A stretch of 64,000 bases of DNA from Enterovirga aerilata (GTDB lineage: Bacteria > Pseudomonadota > Alphaproteobacteria > Rhizobiales > Beijerinckiaceae), in NCBI RefSeq assembly GCF_013044135.1, contig NZ_JABEPP010000004.1:62001-126000 (forward strand), read 5' to 3'. The notes beneath the pieces are model-generated. The model was not told the DNA's origin. It saw nothing but the letters and a program-made list of their open reading frames with translations, and ran no database searches. Within the stretch, counting starts at the first letter, position 1; each line of letters opens with the position of its first letter. The translations under genes and the position numbers were made by a program. Positions 1-7,451 of this stretch are shown in pieces.

Positions 1-19
1 CTGAGCGGAGCGCCGGACC

Positions 20-970
20 ATGGAACTGCGCCGCCTCGGCCGCTCGCCCCTGCAGGTGCCGCCGCTCTGCTTCGGCTGCAACATCTTCGGCTGGACGGCG
101 GACGAGGCGACCTCGTTCACCCTGCTCGACGCCCTTCTCGATCACGGCGTCAATTTCCTCGACACGGCGGACGTCTATTCGCGCTGGGCGCCGGGGCATC
201 AGGGCGGCGAATCGGAGACGATCATCGGGCGCTGGATGAAGGCCCGCGGCAACCGGGACCGCATCATCCTGGCCACCAAGGTCGGGATGGACATGGGCGA
301 GGGCCGGGTCGGCCTGAAGGCCGGCTATATCGCGCAGGCCGTCGAGGCGTCCCTGAAGCGGCTTCAGACCGATTACATCGACCTCTACCAGTCCCATAAG
401 GACGACCCGGACACGCCGCAGGAGGAGACCCTCGGCGCCTATGCGAAGCTGATCCAGGCCGGGAAGGTCCGCGTGATCGGCGCCTCGAACTTCTCGGCCG
501 AGCGCCTCTCGGAGGCGCTCCGCCTGGCCGAGACGGAGAACCTGCCGCGCTACGAGAGCCTTCAGCCCGAATACAATCTCTACGAGAGGTCGATCTTCGA
601 GGGGCCGCTGGAGCGGGTCTGCCGCGAGAACGAGATCGGCGTGATCACCTTCTTCTCGCTCGCGGCCGGCTTTCTCACGGGCAAGTACCGGTCGGAGGCG
701 GATTTCTCCAAGAGCCCCCGCGGTGCGCGCTCGATCCCCCGCTACATGAACGAGCGCGGCATGCGCATCCTCGCGGCCCTCGACGAAATCGCGGCGGCGA
801 AACGCACGGAGCCGGCGGCGGTCGCGCTCGCCTGGCTGATGGCGAAGCCCGCCGTCACGGCCCCGATTGCCAGCGCCACCTCGCCGAAGCAGCTCGAGAC
901 GCTGATCGCCGCCACCCGGCTGGAGCTCTCGCCGGACGAGATGGCGAAGCTCGACGCCACGGGGCCGTGA
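20..970 (+). CDS. Aldo/keto reductase
   Basis: This is a 316-residue NADPH-dependent aldo/keto reductase of the AKR/Tas-like family, a single-domain TIM barrel that reduces aldehydes or ketones in the cytoplasm. The catalytic tetrad is visible: Asp48 and Tyr53 in the NFLDTADVYS motif, Lys87 in LATKVG, and His126 in LYQSH. The C-terminal NADPH-binding stretch (SATSPKQLE) is also present. Length is normal for the family. The start is an ATG 19 bases into the window, so the promoter and upstream neighbour cannot be judged. A small HicB-like gene follows after 7 bases and may be co-transcribed. The substrate cannot be deduced from sequence. Confidence 0.93.
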   Translation: MELRRLGRSPLQVPPLCFGCNIFGWTADEATSFTLLDALLDHGVNFLDTADVYSRWAPGHQGGESETIIGRWMKARGNRDRIILATKVGMDMGEGRVGLKAGYIAQAVEASLKRLQTDYIDLYQSHKDDPDTPQEETLGAYAKLIQAGKVRVIGASNFSAERLSEALRLAETENLPRYESLQPEYNLYERSIFEGPLERVCRENEIGVITFFSLAAGFLTGKYRSEADFSKSPRGARSIPRYMNERGMRILAALDEIAAAKRTEPAAVALAWLMAKPAVTAPIASATSPKQLETLIAATRLELSPDEMAKLDATGP

Positions 971-977
971 CGGGCGG

Positions 978-1190
978 ATGTCGAACCCGCACGAATCCTC
1001 GCTCCGGGCGGAGCGCGGGAGCGAGCTCGTCGAGATTGCGGGGGAGAAGGTGGCGCTCGGCTACGATCCGGACGGCGAGGTCTGGTTCGTCCGCGCCAGC
1101 AGCGTGCCCGGCCTCGCCGCAACGGCAGCCACGCGGGACGAGCTTCTCGACGAGCTGCCGCTGCTGATCCGGCAGGCGCTGCTGCCGTAA
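978..1190 (+). CDS. Small HicB-like / DUF1902-type protein, orphan
   Basis: This encodes a 70-residue acidic protein. Its core (a YDPDGEVWFV strand, a VPGL turn, then a helix beginning ATRDELLDELP) matches the DUF1902/HicB-antitoxin fold: strand, strand with the VPGL motif, then an amphipathic helix. HicB antitoxins normally sit next to a HicA double-stranded-RNA-binding toxin, but none is visible on either side. There is no C-terminal DNA-binding domain, so it corresponds only to the partial RNase H-like antitoxin domain. It starts 7 bases after the aldo/keto reductase stop. Family assignment is by pattern recognition and the function is unknown. Confidence 0.6.
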   Translation: MSNPHESSLRAERGSELVEIAGEKVALGYDPDGEVWFVRASSVPGLAATAATRDELLDELPLLIRQALLP

Positions 1191-1218
1191 CTGGCGGGCG
1201 ACGGTTTTCGGTGAGACG

Positions 1219-1476
1219 TCACGGGCGCAGCCCGATCCTGACGAGAGTGACGAGCGCGCCCAGAATCACGATCGTCTGCAGGCCGATCGCGCCGAACATT
1301 CATTTCAGGATTTCGGCCTTCAACTCCGCGAGACCGGCTTTGGTCGCGAGCGAAGACGTGTGGACCGCGCTGGCCTCTCGGACGACGTCCGTGACCGCTT
1401 CGGCCTGATCCTCCGTGAAACCGGCAGCCCTCAACCGCTTGGCGAGCGACAGGGTATCGAGGGCCGCGACCGCCAT
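1219..1476 (-). pseudogene. DUF1640/CCDC90-like coiled-coil membrane protein with in-frame stop
   Basis: On the minus strand an ATG at 1476 opens a frame beginning MAVAALDTLSLAKRLRAAGF. It continues through a TEDQAEAVTDVV helix and a short ATKAGLAELKAEILK coiled coil, and stops at a TGA (1300-1302). The same frame then continues without a break with MFGAIGLQTIVILGALV, a classic membrane anchor, and ends at 1219. Intact relatives, as I recall them, read ILKWMFG at this junction, so the TGA appears to be a Trp TGG codon mutated to a stop. The coiled-coil part is also shorter than usual. If translated as it stands, the product is a 58-residue soluble fragment without its anchor. It lies downstream of prpE on the same strand. 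Confidence 0.65.
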
Positions 1477-1521
1477 GCCACAAATATGGCGGAGCTCCGT
1501 GTGTCTGTCGAGACTTCGGCG

Positions 1522-3441
1522 TCAGCCCGGCAGCCCATGCGAGCTCAGCGCTGCCGCGATCTCGTCGAAGATGGCCGGATCGTCGACCGTCGCCGGCACG
1601 GTCCAGCTATCCCCGTCGGCGAGCTTCTTCATCGTCCCGCGGAGGATCTTGCCCGAGCGGGTCTTCGGCAGCCGACCGACCGTGATGGCGATCTTGAAGG
1701 CCGCCACGGGCCCGATCTTCTCCCGCACGAGCCCGACGAGTTCCGTCTCGACCTCCTGGGGTGCCTTGCCGATGCCGGTCTTGAGCACGACGAAACCCGC
1801 CGGCACCTCGCCCTTGAGCGGGTCTTTCACGCCGATCACGGCGCATTCGGCGACGGCCGGATGCGAGGCGAGCACTTCTTCCATGGCGCCGGTCGAGAGC
1901 CTGTGGCCGGCGACGTTGATGACGTCGTCCGTCCGGCCCATCACGTAGACGTAGCCGTCCTCGTCGAGATAGCCGGCATCCGACGTCGTGTAGTAGCCCG
2001 GGAAGGTCGACAGGTAGGTGTGCCGGAAGCGCTCGTCGTCGTTGTAGAGCGTCGGCAGGCAGGCCGGCGGCAGTGGCAGCCTGATCGCCAGCGTGCCCAT
2101 CTGGTTCGGCGGAAGCGGCTTTCCGCCCTCGTCCAGCGTCTCCAGCACGTAGCCCGGCATCGGCACGGTCGGCGAGCCGCGCTTGACCGGAAGGCGGCCC
2201 AGGCCGAGCGGATTGCCTGCGATGGGCCAGCCGGTCTCGGTCTGCCACCAATGGTCGATCACCGGGACCTCGAAGGTCTTCTCCGCCCAGGCGACCGTGT
2301 CGGGGTCCGCCCGCTCGCCCGCCAGGAACAGGGCGCGGAACCGCGACAGGTCGTGCTCGCGCACGAGGCGCCCGTCCGGATCTTCCTTGCGGATCGCGCG
2401 GAGCGCGGTCGGCGCGGTGAACAGCGTGACGACGCCATGTTCCGCGCAGACGCGCCAGAAGGCGCCCGCATCCGGGGTGCCGACGGGCTTGCCCTCGTAG
2501 AGGACGCTCGTGGCGCCGTGGAAGAGCGGCGCGTAGACGATGTAGGTGTGGCCCACGACCCAGCCGATGTCGGAGGCCGTCCAGAACACCTCGCCGGGCT
2601 GGATGCCGTAGAGGTTCGGCATCGACCAGAGCGGGGCGACGAGATGCCCGCCGGTGTCGCGGACGACGCCCTTGGGGCGGCCGGTCGTACCGGAGGTGTA
2701 GAGGATGTAGAGCGGATCGGTCGCGAGCACGCGGGCGCATTCGGCCGCGACGCCCCGCGAGGCGGCGTCCGCCACCGCCTCGGCCCAGTCGAGATCGCGG
2801 CCCGCGACGAGCTCGGCCGCGAGCTGCGGGCGCTGCAGCACGAGGCAGGTTCCGACCTTGTGCCCGGATAGGCGAAGCGCCTCGTCGAGCAGCGGCTTGT
2901 AGGCGACCAGCCGGTTCGTCTCGATCCCGCAGGAGGCCGTGAGCACGATCTTCGGACGCGCATCCTCGATGCGGGCCGCGAGCTCCCGCGACGCGAAACC
3001 GCCGAACACGACCGAGTGCACGGCACCGAGTCGCGCCGTCGCGTACATGGCGGCGACGGCTTCGGGAATCATCGGCATGTAGATGACGACGCGGTCGCCC
3101 TTCCCCACCCCGAGCTCGGCCAGCACGCCCGCCAGCATCTTCACGTCAGCCAGCATCTCGCCATAGGTGATGCGACGCTTCTGGCCGGTGACCGGGCTGT
3201 CGTAGAGGATGGCCGCCTGGTCGCCGCGCCCGGCCGCGACATGCCGGTCGAGCGCGTTGTGGCAGGTGTTCGTGACGCCGTCCGGGAACCAGCGGCCATA
3301 GATGCCGGCCTGCGGATCGAAGGCGCGGGAGGGCTTCTCGAACCAGTCGACCGCCCCGGCGGCCTCCATCCAGAACCCCTCGGGGTCTGCGGCGGCGCGC
3401 GCATAGACCTCGCGATAGCGGCTTCCCGCGATGGCGCTCAT
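1522..3441 (-). CDS. prpE: Propionyl-CoA synthetase (propionate--CoA ligase)
   Basis: This 639-residue AMP-forming acyl-CoA synthetase of the PrpE/Acs class activates propionate (or acetate) to its CoA thioester in the cytoplasm. The ATP-binding P-loop YTSGTTGRPKG lies near residues 248-258, the adenylate motif DHWWQTETGWP follows, and the C-terminal PKTRSGKILRGTMKK carries the conserved lysine that is acetylated in Acs-type enzymes. The N-terminal YREVYARAAADPEGFW is typical of PrpE rather than Acs. An ATG at 3441 with GGAGGAG immediately upstream decides the start, rather than the longer frame to 3528. No methylcitrate genes are nearby, so it may feed a methylmalonyl-CoA route; that is inference. 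Confidence 0.92.
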   Translation of the reverse strand: MSAIAGSRYREVYARAAADPEGFWMEAAGAVDWFEKPSRAFDPQAGIYGRWFPDGVTNTCHNALDRHVAAGRGDQAAILYDSPVTGQKRRITYGEMLADVKMLAGVLAELGVGKGDRVVIYMPMIPEAVAAMYATARLGAVHSVVFGGFASRELAARIEDARPKIVLTASCGIETNRLVAYKPLLDEALRLSGHKVGTCLVLQRPQLAAELVAGRDLDWAEAVADAASRGVAAECARVLATDPLYILYTSGTTGRPKGVVRDTGGHLVAPLWSMPNLYGIQPGEVFWTASDIGWVVGHTYIVYAPLFHGATSVLYEGKPVGTPDAGAFWRVCAEHGVVTLFTAPTALRAIRKEDPDGRLVREHDLSRFRALFLAGERADPDTVAWAEKTFEVPVIDHWWQTETGWPIAGNPLGLGRLPVKRGSPTVPMPGYVLETLDEGGKPLPPNQMGTLAIRLPLPPACLPTLYNDDERFRHTYLSTFPGYYTTSDAGYLDEDGYVYVMGRTDDVINVAGHRLSTGAMEEVLASHPAVAECAVIGVKDPLKGEVPAGFVVLKTGIGKAPQEVETELVGLVREKIGPVAAFKIAITVGRLPKTRSGKILRGTMKKLADGDSWTVPATVDDPAIFDEIAAALSSHGLPG

Positions 3442-3540
3442 CTCCTCCCTCCCGTCCTGTTCGGACCATGGTGCGCGAGGGAGTGCGCCCGGACCTCGAC
3501 CTGACGCAAGACGCCGATGGTCATCCATTCGGCGGATGCG

Positions 3541-3567
3541 AAAAGGGCGGCGCCGGAAGCGCCGCCC
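3541..3567 (-). terminator. Rho-independent terminator of the TorF porin gene
   Basis: A perfect 9-bp stem (GGGCGGCGC at 3545-3553 with GCGCCGCCC at 3559-3567) closes a 5-nt loop. On the minus strand it is followed by TTTT (3541-3544). It lies 30 bases downstream of the porin stop codon, in the right orientation to end that transcript before prpE. Confidence 0.8.
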
Positions 3568-3596
3568 TCGATGTGGCTCTGCTCTCCGCGTTCAGG

Positions 3597-4538
3597 TCAG
3601 CGCGGCACGCCCGGGCCGTCCAGGCCGAGCTGCTCGTAGATCTTGCTCGCCTGGAGATCGAGCGACAGCGTGGCGACGACGGCATCGCCGCACCAGTTGG
3701 AGCGCCCGGTCCCGTTGATGACGCCGCGCGGATCGCCCGTGTTGATGAAGCACTCGGTCTTGTTCAGGTCCGTGAAGTGGCCGCGCACGTCGAGCGTGAA
3801 GGCCCTCCAGGTGTAGGACACGCCGACATTGCCGTAGTTGTAATCGATCAGGTTGGTCGGGACGCCGACACCGCCGGTCCAGGGCGCGGTCCGCCCGAGG
3901 AAGTAATGGCCGAACTCGCCGGACACGGCGAAACCCTCGACGCCCAGGAGATCCGTCGGGATCACGTATTTGGCCGTGCCCGAGACGTAGGTGCCGTCGG
4001 CATGGGTGCCGAGCCAGTTGCCCGCATAGAACACGTTCGCGCCCAGCGTGAAGGCGTCGTTCACCGCCCAGCTCGCCTTGGCGGCGAATTCCAGGAAGTC
4101 CGTATTCGCCGGAGCGACGCCCGGGAAGAGCGCCCGCTCGCCCGGATAGTTGTAGTAGATCACGCCGAGGTCGAAGGTGAGCGGGCCCCATTTCGGCCGG
4201 ATGCCGGCCGTCAGGTCGAACTCCATCGCCGGCCGGGTCGGCAGGTCGACCTTGGCGGTGGCAAAGCCCGTGTAGAACAGGTTGTCGAGATATTGCGCCT
4301 CGAAATAGGTCTGGCCGCTCTCGCGGTGGTCGGACTGGCTGATGCCGCGGAAATTGTAGTCCGACTGGATGCGGGCGCCGAACACGAAGTCGATCAGCGG
4401 CGTCTGCGCCGGCGCTGGCGCGGCTTCCGGCGGCAACCTCTTGGCCGTGAGGTCGGCCGCGATGCTCTGGCCCGCAATCGCCAGCCCTGCCGCGACGCTC
4501 AGCCCTGCGAGCGCGCCCCTAATCCGGTTCGACCCCAT
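3597..4538 (-). CDS. TorF-family putative outer-membrane porin
   Basis: This encodes about 313 residues with a cleavable signal peptide (hydrophobic core LAGLSVAAGLAIAG, then SIAADL), followed by a beta-barrel-like sequence. The segment DFVFGARIQSDYNFRGISQSD is the hallmark of the TorF family (TIGR02001), putative porins common in alphaproteobacteria. Repeated alternating aromatic strands (FEAQYLDNLFYTGFATAKVDL, VIYYNYPGE, GNVGVSYTW) fit an outer-membrane barrel. Two cysteines near the C-terminus could form a disulfide. The start could be the ATG at 4550 or the one four codons later (4538) that I use, because the signal peptide then starts with a basic residue pair. Substrate unknown. The gene has its own terminator and an AT-rich leader, so it is probably transcribed alone. 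Confidence 0.85.
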   Translation of the reverse strand: MGSNRIRGALAGLSVAAGLAIAGQSIAADLTAKRLPPEAAPAPAQTPLIDFVFGARIQSDYNFRGISQSDHRESGQTYFEAQYLDNLFYTGFATAKVDLPTRPAMEFDLTAGIRPKWGPLTFDLGVIYYNYPGERALFPGVAPANTDFLEFAAKASWAVNDAFTLGANVFYAGNWLGTHADGTYVSGTAKYVIPTDLLGVEGFAVSGEFGHYFLGRTAPWTGGVGVPTNLIDYNYGNVGVSYTWRAFTLDVRGHFTDLNKTECFINTGDPRGVINGTGRSNWCGDAVVATLSLDLQASKIYEQLGLDGPGVPR

Positions 4539-4647
4539 CTGCAGCTCCATCGACGCGCTTGGTGCGTCTTTGATGCGAGGGTGCCGGGAGCCGTTATTTT
4601 GAACAAAGAGAAAAAGCAGGCAAATGCATATATCTTAGGCAGTTTAT

Positions 4648-4672
4648 GCTTTGCACAACTTGCTAGCAAAGC
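4648..4672 (-). promoter_or_regulatory. Nested palindrome in AT-rich leader upstream of the porin gene
   Basis: GCTTTGC (4648-4654) and GCAAAGC (4666-4672) form a 7-bp inverted repeat, and inside it TTGCTAGCAA (4660-4669) is a perfect 10-bp palindrome. The surrounding 4595-4700 stretch is much richer in A+T than the genes around it. It lies about 100 bases upstream of the porin start, where an operator or promoter would be expected. The regulator is unknown. Confidence 0.4.
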
Positions 4673-4770
4673 AGTGTTGCAGAAGAGACACGAGTCTGTA
4701 GCAGACCGAACCCGCTCCTGCCGTCCCGGACAGCCGGGGAGGGCGCCCGGGTCTGATTCCGGCCTGACGG

Positions 4771-6204
4771 TCAGTTCCGGACGAAGCCGTTCGGCGTCGG
4801 ACCGACCGAGCCCGCCTGGACGAAGCCGGCGGCGCTCGCATGCTTCTCGGGCCGCGCGGCGGAAGCCTGCGGCTTTGCGAATCCGGCCGGCGCAGCGGGA
4901 GCCGTCTTGGCGGGCACGGCGGAGACCGACTTGCGGCGAGGCGGCAGCGGCGATGCCGCCGAGGCGGGAGCGCCCGATGCGGCGGCGACCGGTTCCGCAG
5001 GCTTCGCAGGTTCGGCATTGCGCCCGAATACGCCCCCGAGCATGCGCTCGTAGAAGGGGCGGCTGTCGGCCGCGGAATTGGCCGTCTCCGGCTCGGCCTT
5101 GGCGACGACGATCGGGGCCGGCTCCGCCGTGCGGCTCGAGGCGACCCTGGCCGCCGCGGCAGGCTTGCGGGTGGAAGCGGCCGCGAGCAGCGTGGTGCCC
5201 CGGCCGGAGCCGGCCGCCGCCGGCCCCTCGACCGGGATCTCCTGCGGCCCCTGGGCCAGCGCTTCGGGACGGCTCACATCGCCCAGGTTGCGCGGCTTGC
5301 GCGAGTCGAGGATCGCAAAGCCGGAATCCCCGCCGAAAGCCGCAAACGCGGTCTGGCGGAAGCTCTCGTGCTGGCCCCCATCGGCATAGACGAGGCGGAC
5401 GGCCGGCGTTCCCTTGGCGATGAGCTCGGCGACCTCCTGGCGGTCCCGCTCCTCCTTCTGGGCGAGTGCCGGGGCGAGCGTCGGGTCCGGCGTGCAGCTA
5501 TTGGCCACGGTGTTGAAGGCGTAGCGGCCGTTGCAGACGGCGACCTTCGCTTCGCGCTTGGTGATCTCGAAGACGTCGTTGCCTTCCTTCAGGTTGCGCC
5601 AATAGGGCATGTTCGGGTCGTGCCGGAACTTGGCGAGGTTCTCGGCCGTCATGCGGAACGGATAGGCCTGGAACTGGAAGCCCTTCTGGCCGCCCGCGAA
5701 GGCCTCGCGCGCCAGCGCATAGACCTCGGCGATGCCCTCGTCCGTCATCGCGTAGCAGCCGCGCGAAGAGCAGCTTCCGTGCACCATGAGATAGGAGCCC
5801 GTGCCGCCATGGGCCCGATCATAGGCGTTCGGATAGCCCGTATCGAAGGACAGGTAGTAGGACGAGTTCGGGTTCATCTGCGCGGGCGTGATCGTATAGA
5901 AACCCTCCGGCGCCTGCCGGTCGCCCTCGCGCCGCTTCGGCCCGAGCTGCCCGGACCAGCGGCAGATCGGGTAGGTCTTCAGATGGGCGTAGTGCCCGTC
6001 GACGCTCCGCTTCCAGACCTCGAGCTCGGATTCCTTCTTGAACACCCGCACCAGGATGGGGTCGCTCTTCGTCATGCCCTTCTCGGACATGAGGGCGACC
6101 GTCTGCGGCGGGATGGGTGCGAGCGCGCGGCCTGTGGAAGCGTACTGGTCGTTGCAGGCGGCGAGCGCAAGCGAAAGTGCCGCTCCAACAAGGAGGCGCT
6201 TCAT
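4771..6204 (-). CDS. Lipoprotein L,D-transpeptidase of the YafK class with long Pro/Ala-rich tail
   Basis: This 477-residue envelope enzyme is predicted to cross-link or edit peptidoglycan, or to attach proteins to it. The N-terminus MKRLLVGAALSLALAAC is a lipoprotein signal with the lipidated cysteine at residue 17. The YkuD catalytic motif is HGSCSSRGCYAM, with His142 and nucleophile Cys150. The preceding GFYTITPAQMNPNSSYYLSF segment is typical of the YafK/DpaA subgroup. After about residue 290 the protein runs into a long low-complexity Ala/Pro/Lys-rich tail that probably spans the periplasm; this extension is not part of the catalytic family. A CtrA-type box lies 113 bases upstream of the start. 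Confidence 0.88.
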   Translation of the reverse strand: MKRLLVGAALSLALAACNDQYASTGRALAPIPPQTVALMSEKGMTKSDPILVRVFKKESELEVWKRSVDGHYAHLKTYPICRWSGQLGPKRREGDRQAPEGFYTITPAQMNPNSSYYLSFDTGYPNAYDRAHGGTGSYLMVHGSCSSRGCYAMTDEGIAEVYALAREAFAGGQKGFQFQAYPFRMTAENLAKFRHDPNMPYWRNLKEGNDVFEITKREAKVAVCNGRYAFNTVANSCTPDPTLAPALAQKEERDRQEVAELIAKGTPAVRLVYADGGQHESFRQTAFAAFGGDSGFAILDSRKPRNLGDVSRPEALAQGPQEIPVEGPAAAGSGRGTTLLAAASTRKPAAAARVASSRTAEPAPIVVAKAEPETANSAADSRPFYERMLGGVFGRNAEPAKPAEPVAAASGAPASAASPLPPRRKSVSAVPAKTAPAAPAGFAKPQASAARPEKHASAAGFVQAGSVGPTPNGFVRN

Positions 6205-6316
6205 GGACTGACCCCGCTACTCGGGTCCGATCAGGTGCCGGACCTCGCTGCCCCGATACTTAGGTTCGTTAGCCTTACCTCGGCCTTACCGCAACGCAAC
6301 CCTACCAAGGCGACTG

Positions 6317-6333
6317 GTTAACGCGGCGTTAAC
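6317..6333. promoter_or_regulatory. CtrA-type binding site
   Basis: GTTAACGCGGCGTTAAC contains TTAA, seven bases, then TTAAC. This is an exact match to the CtrA consensus (TTAA-N7-TTAAC) of alphaproteobacteria, and because it is a perfect inverted repeat it reads the same on both strands. It lies 113 bases upstream of the L,D-transpeptidase start (minus strand) and about 360 bases from the ABC transporter start (plus strand). The first is the likelier target because CtrA controls cell-cycle and envelope genes. Confidence 0.6.
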
Positions 6334-6695
6334 GGTTCAGGCCGGGCCGGATACTTGGCCCTGCTCACTCCGTGGCGGCACTTTGCGGCCGGACCGGGGC
6401 AGACGGGCGCGCGGCGCCTGTGGTTGCCGCAGCCGCATCAACCTCGGCCTCGACGGCCTGATGATCGTCCGCGTAACGATCCGTCGTCGCGATGTCTGCT
6501 TCGCGACACCTTCCGCGATCCTCGCGACCAGTCTGCCGACCTGACGGGACAGCCTGCCTCCCGCCACGCTCACGGGGAAGTCCGGGGGCTCTGTCCGCTC
6601 GCCCGGAACAGGCGCGAGGCGCGGGAATGCAGCGGGTCTCGTTCACAGCCGCCTAACCCGTCCATGCGAGGCTCGGGTCGCCTGCTGGAGCCCGC
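6334..6695. other. Intergenic stretch without a supportable gene
   Basis: Together with 6205-6333 this forms a gap of about 490 bases. After the CtrA-type box it contains overlapping short frames on both strands, none with a recognisable domain, a good ribosome-binding site or convincing composition. One minus-strand stretch (roughly 6470-6590, with SRQVGRLVARIAEGVAKQ) could form an amphipathic helix, but nothing else supports translation. The 3' end must hold the promoter of the ABC exporter operon at 6696; no clear -35/-10 pair was found. Confidence 0.5.
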
Positions 6696-7451
6696 ATGCC
6701 CACCGAGACAGCGCCTGCCCTCGCCATCCGGGGGTTGACCAAGACGTTCGACCGGCCGGCCGTCGACCGGCTCGACCTTACGGTCGAGGCGGGGCGCTTC
6801 TATGCGCTCCTCGGCCCGAACGGGGCCGGTAAGACGACGACGCTCAGGATGGTGGCGGGCCTGGTCCGGCCGGACGGGGGGTCGATCCATGTCTGCGGGG
6901 TGGACGCGCTGGCGGACCCGGTCGCCGCGAAGCGGCTCGTCGCCTGGGTCTCCGACGAGCCGATGATCTACGACAAGCTGACACCGCTCGAGTACCTCGA
7001 ATTCGTGGCCGGGCTCTGGAGCCTCGACCCCGCCGCCGCGCAGGCGGGCGCGCATGAGCTGATCGGCCGCCTCGGCCTGGGACTCGAGGCGAACCGCCGC
7101 TGCGAGGGACTCTCCAAGGGCATGCGCCAGAAGGTGGCGCTCGCGGGGGCGCTGATCCACGAGCCGCGCCTGATCATCCTGGACGAGCCGCTCACCGGGC
7201 TCGACGCCGCAGCCGCGCGCGTCGTGAAGGACGTACTGCTCGAGCGTGTGCGGACCGGCGCCAGCGTCATCATGACGACGCATATCCTCGAGGTCGCCGA
7301 GCGCATGGCGGAGCGGATCGGCGTCATCGCCCAGGGCAGGCTCGTTGCGGAAGGAACCCTCGACGAGCTGCGCGGCCTCGCGGGACGGGCCGGGACAAGC
7401 CTGGAGGACATCTTCCTGGAGCTCGTGGACGCGCCCGGCCTGGCCGCATGA
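6696..7451 (+). CDS. ABC transporter ATP-binding protein (CcmA/NatA-like exporter class)
   Basis: This 251-residue cytoplasmic ATPase powers an exporter. Walker A is GPNGAGKTTT (about residues 40-49), the signature is LSKGMRQKVALAGAL, Walker B is LIILDEPLTGLD, and the H-loop is MTTHILE. The layout matches the drug/multidrug-export NatA subfamily rather than importers. The stop overlaps the start of the membrane subunit by 4 bases (ATGA), implying translational coupling. It lies directly upstream of the ccm genes on the same strand, but nothing shows that it acts in cytochrome maturation. Confidence 0.9.
   Translation: MPTETAPALAIRGLTKTFDRPAVDRLDLTVEAGRFYALLGPNGAGKTTTLRMVAGLVRPDGGSIHVCGVDALADPVAAKRLVAWVSDEPMIYDKLTPLEYLEFVAGLWSLDPAAAQAGAHELIGRLGLGLEANRRCEGLSKGMRQKVALAGALIHEPRLIILDEPLTGLDAAAARVVKDVLLERVRTGASVIMTTHILEVAERMAERIGVIAQGRLVAEGTLDELRGLAGRAGTSLEDIFLELVDAPGLAA

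Noticed and set aside
1360-2871. Long plus-strand frame antisense to prpE
   Set aside because: It is Arg/Ala/Gly-rich shadow translation of the prpE codon pattern; the minus-strand frame has all catalytic motifs.
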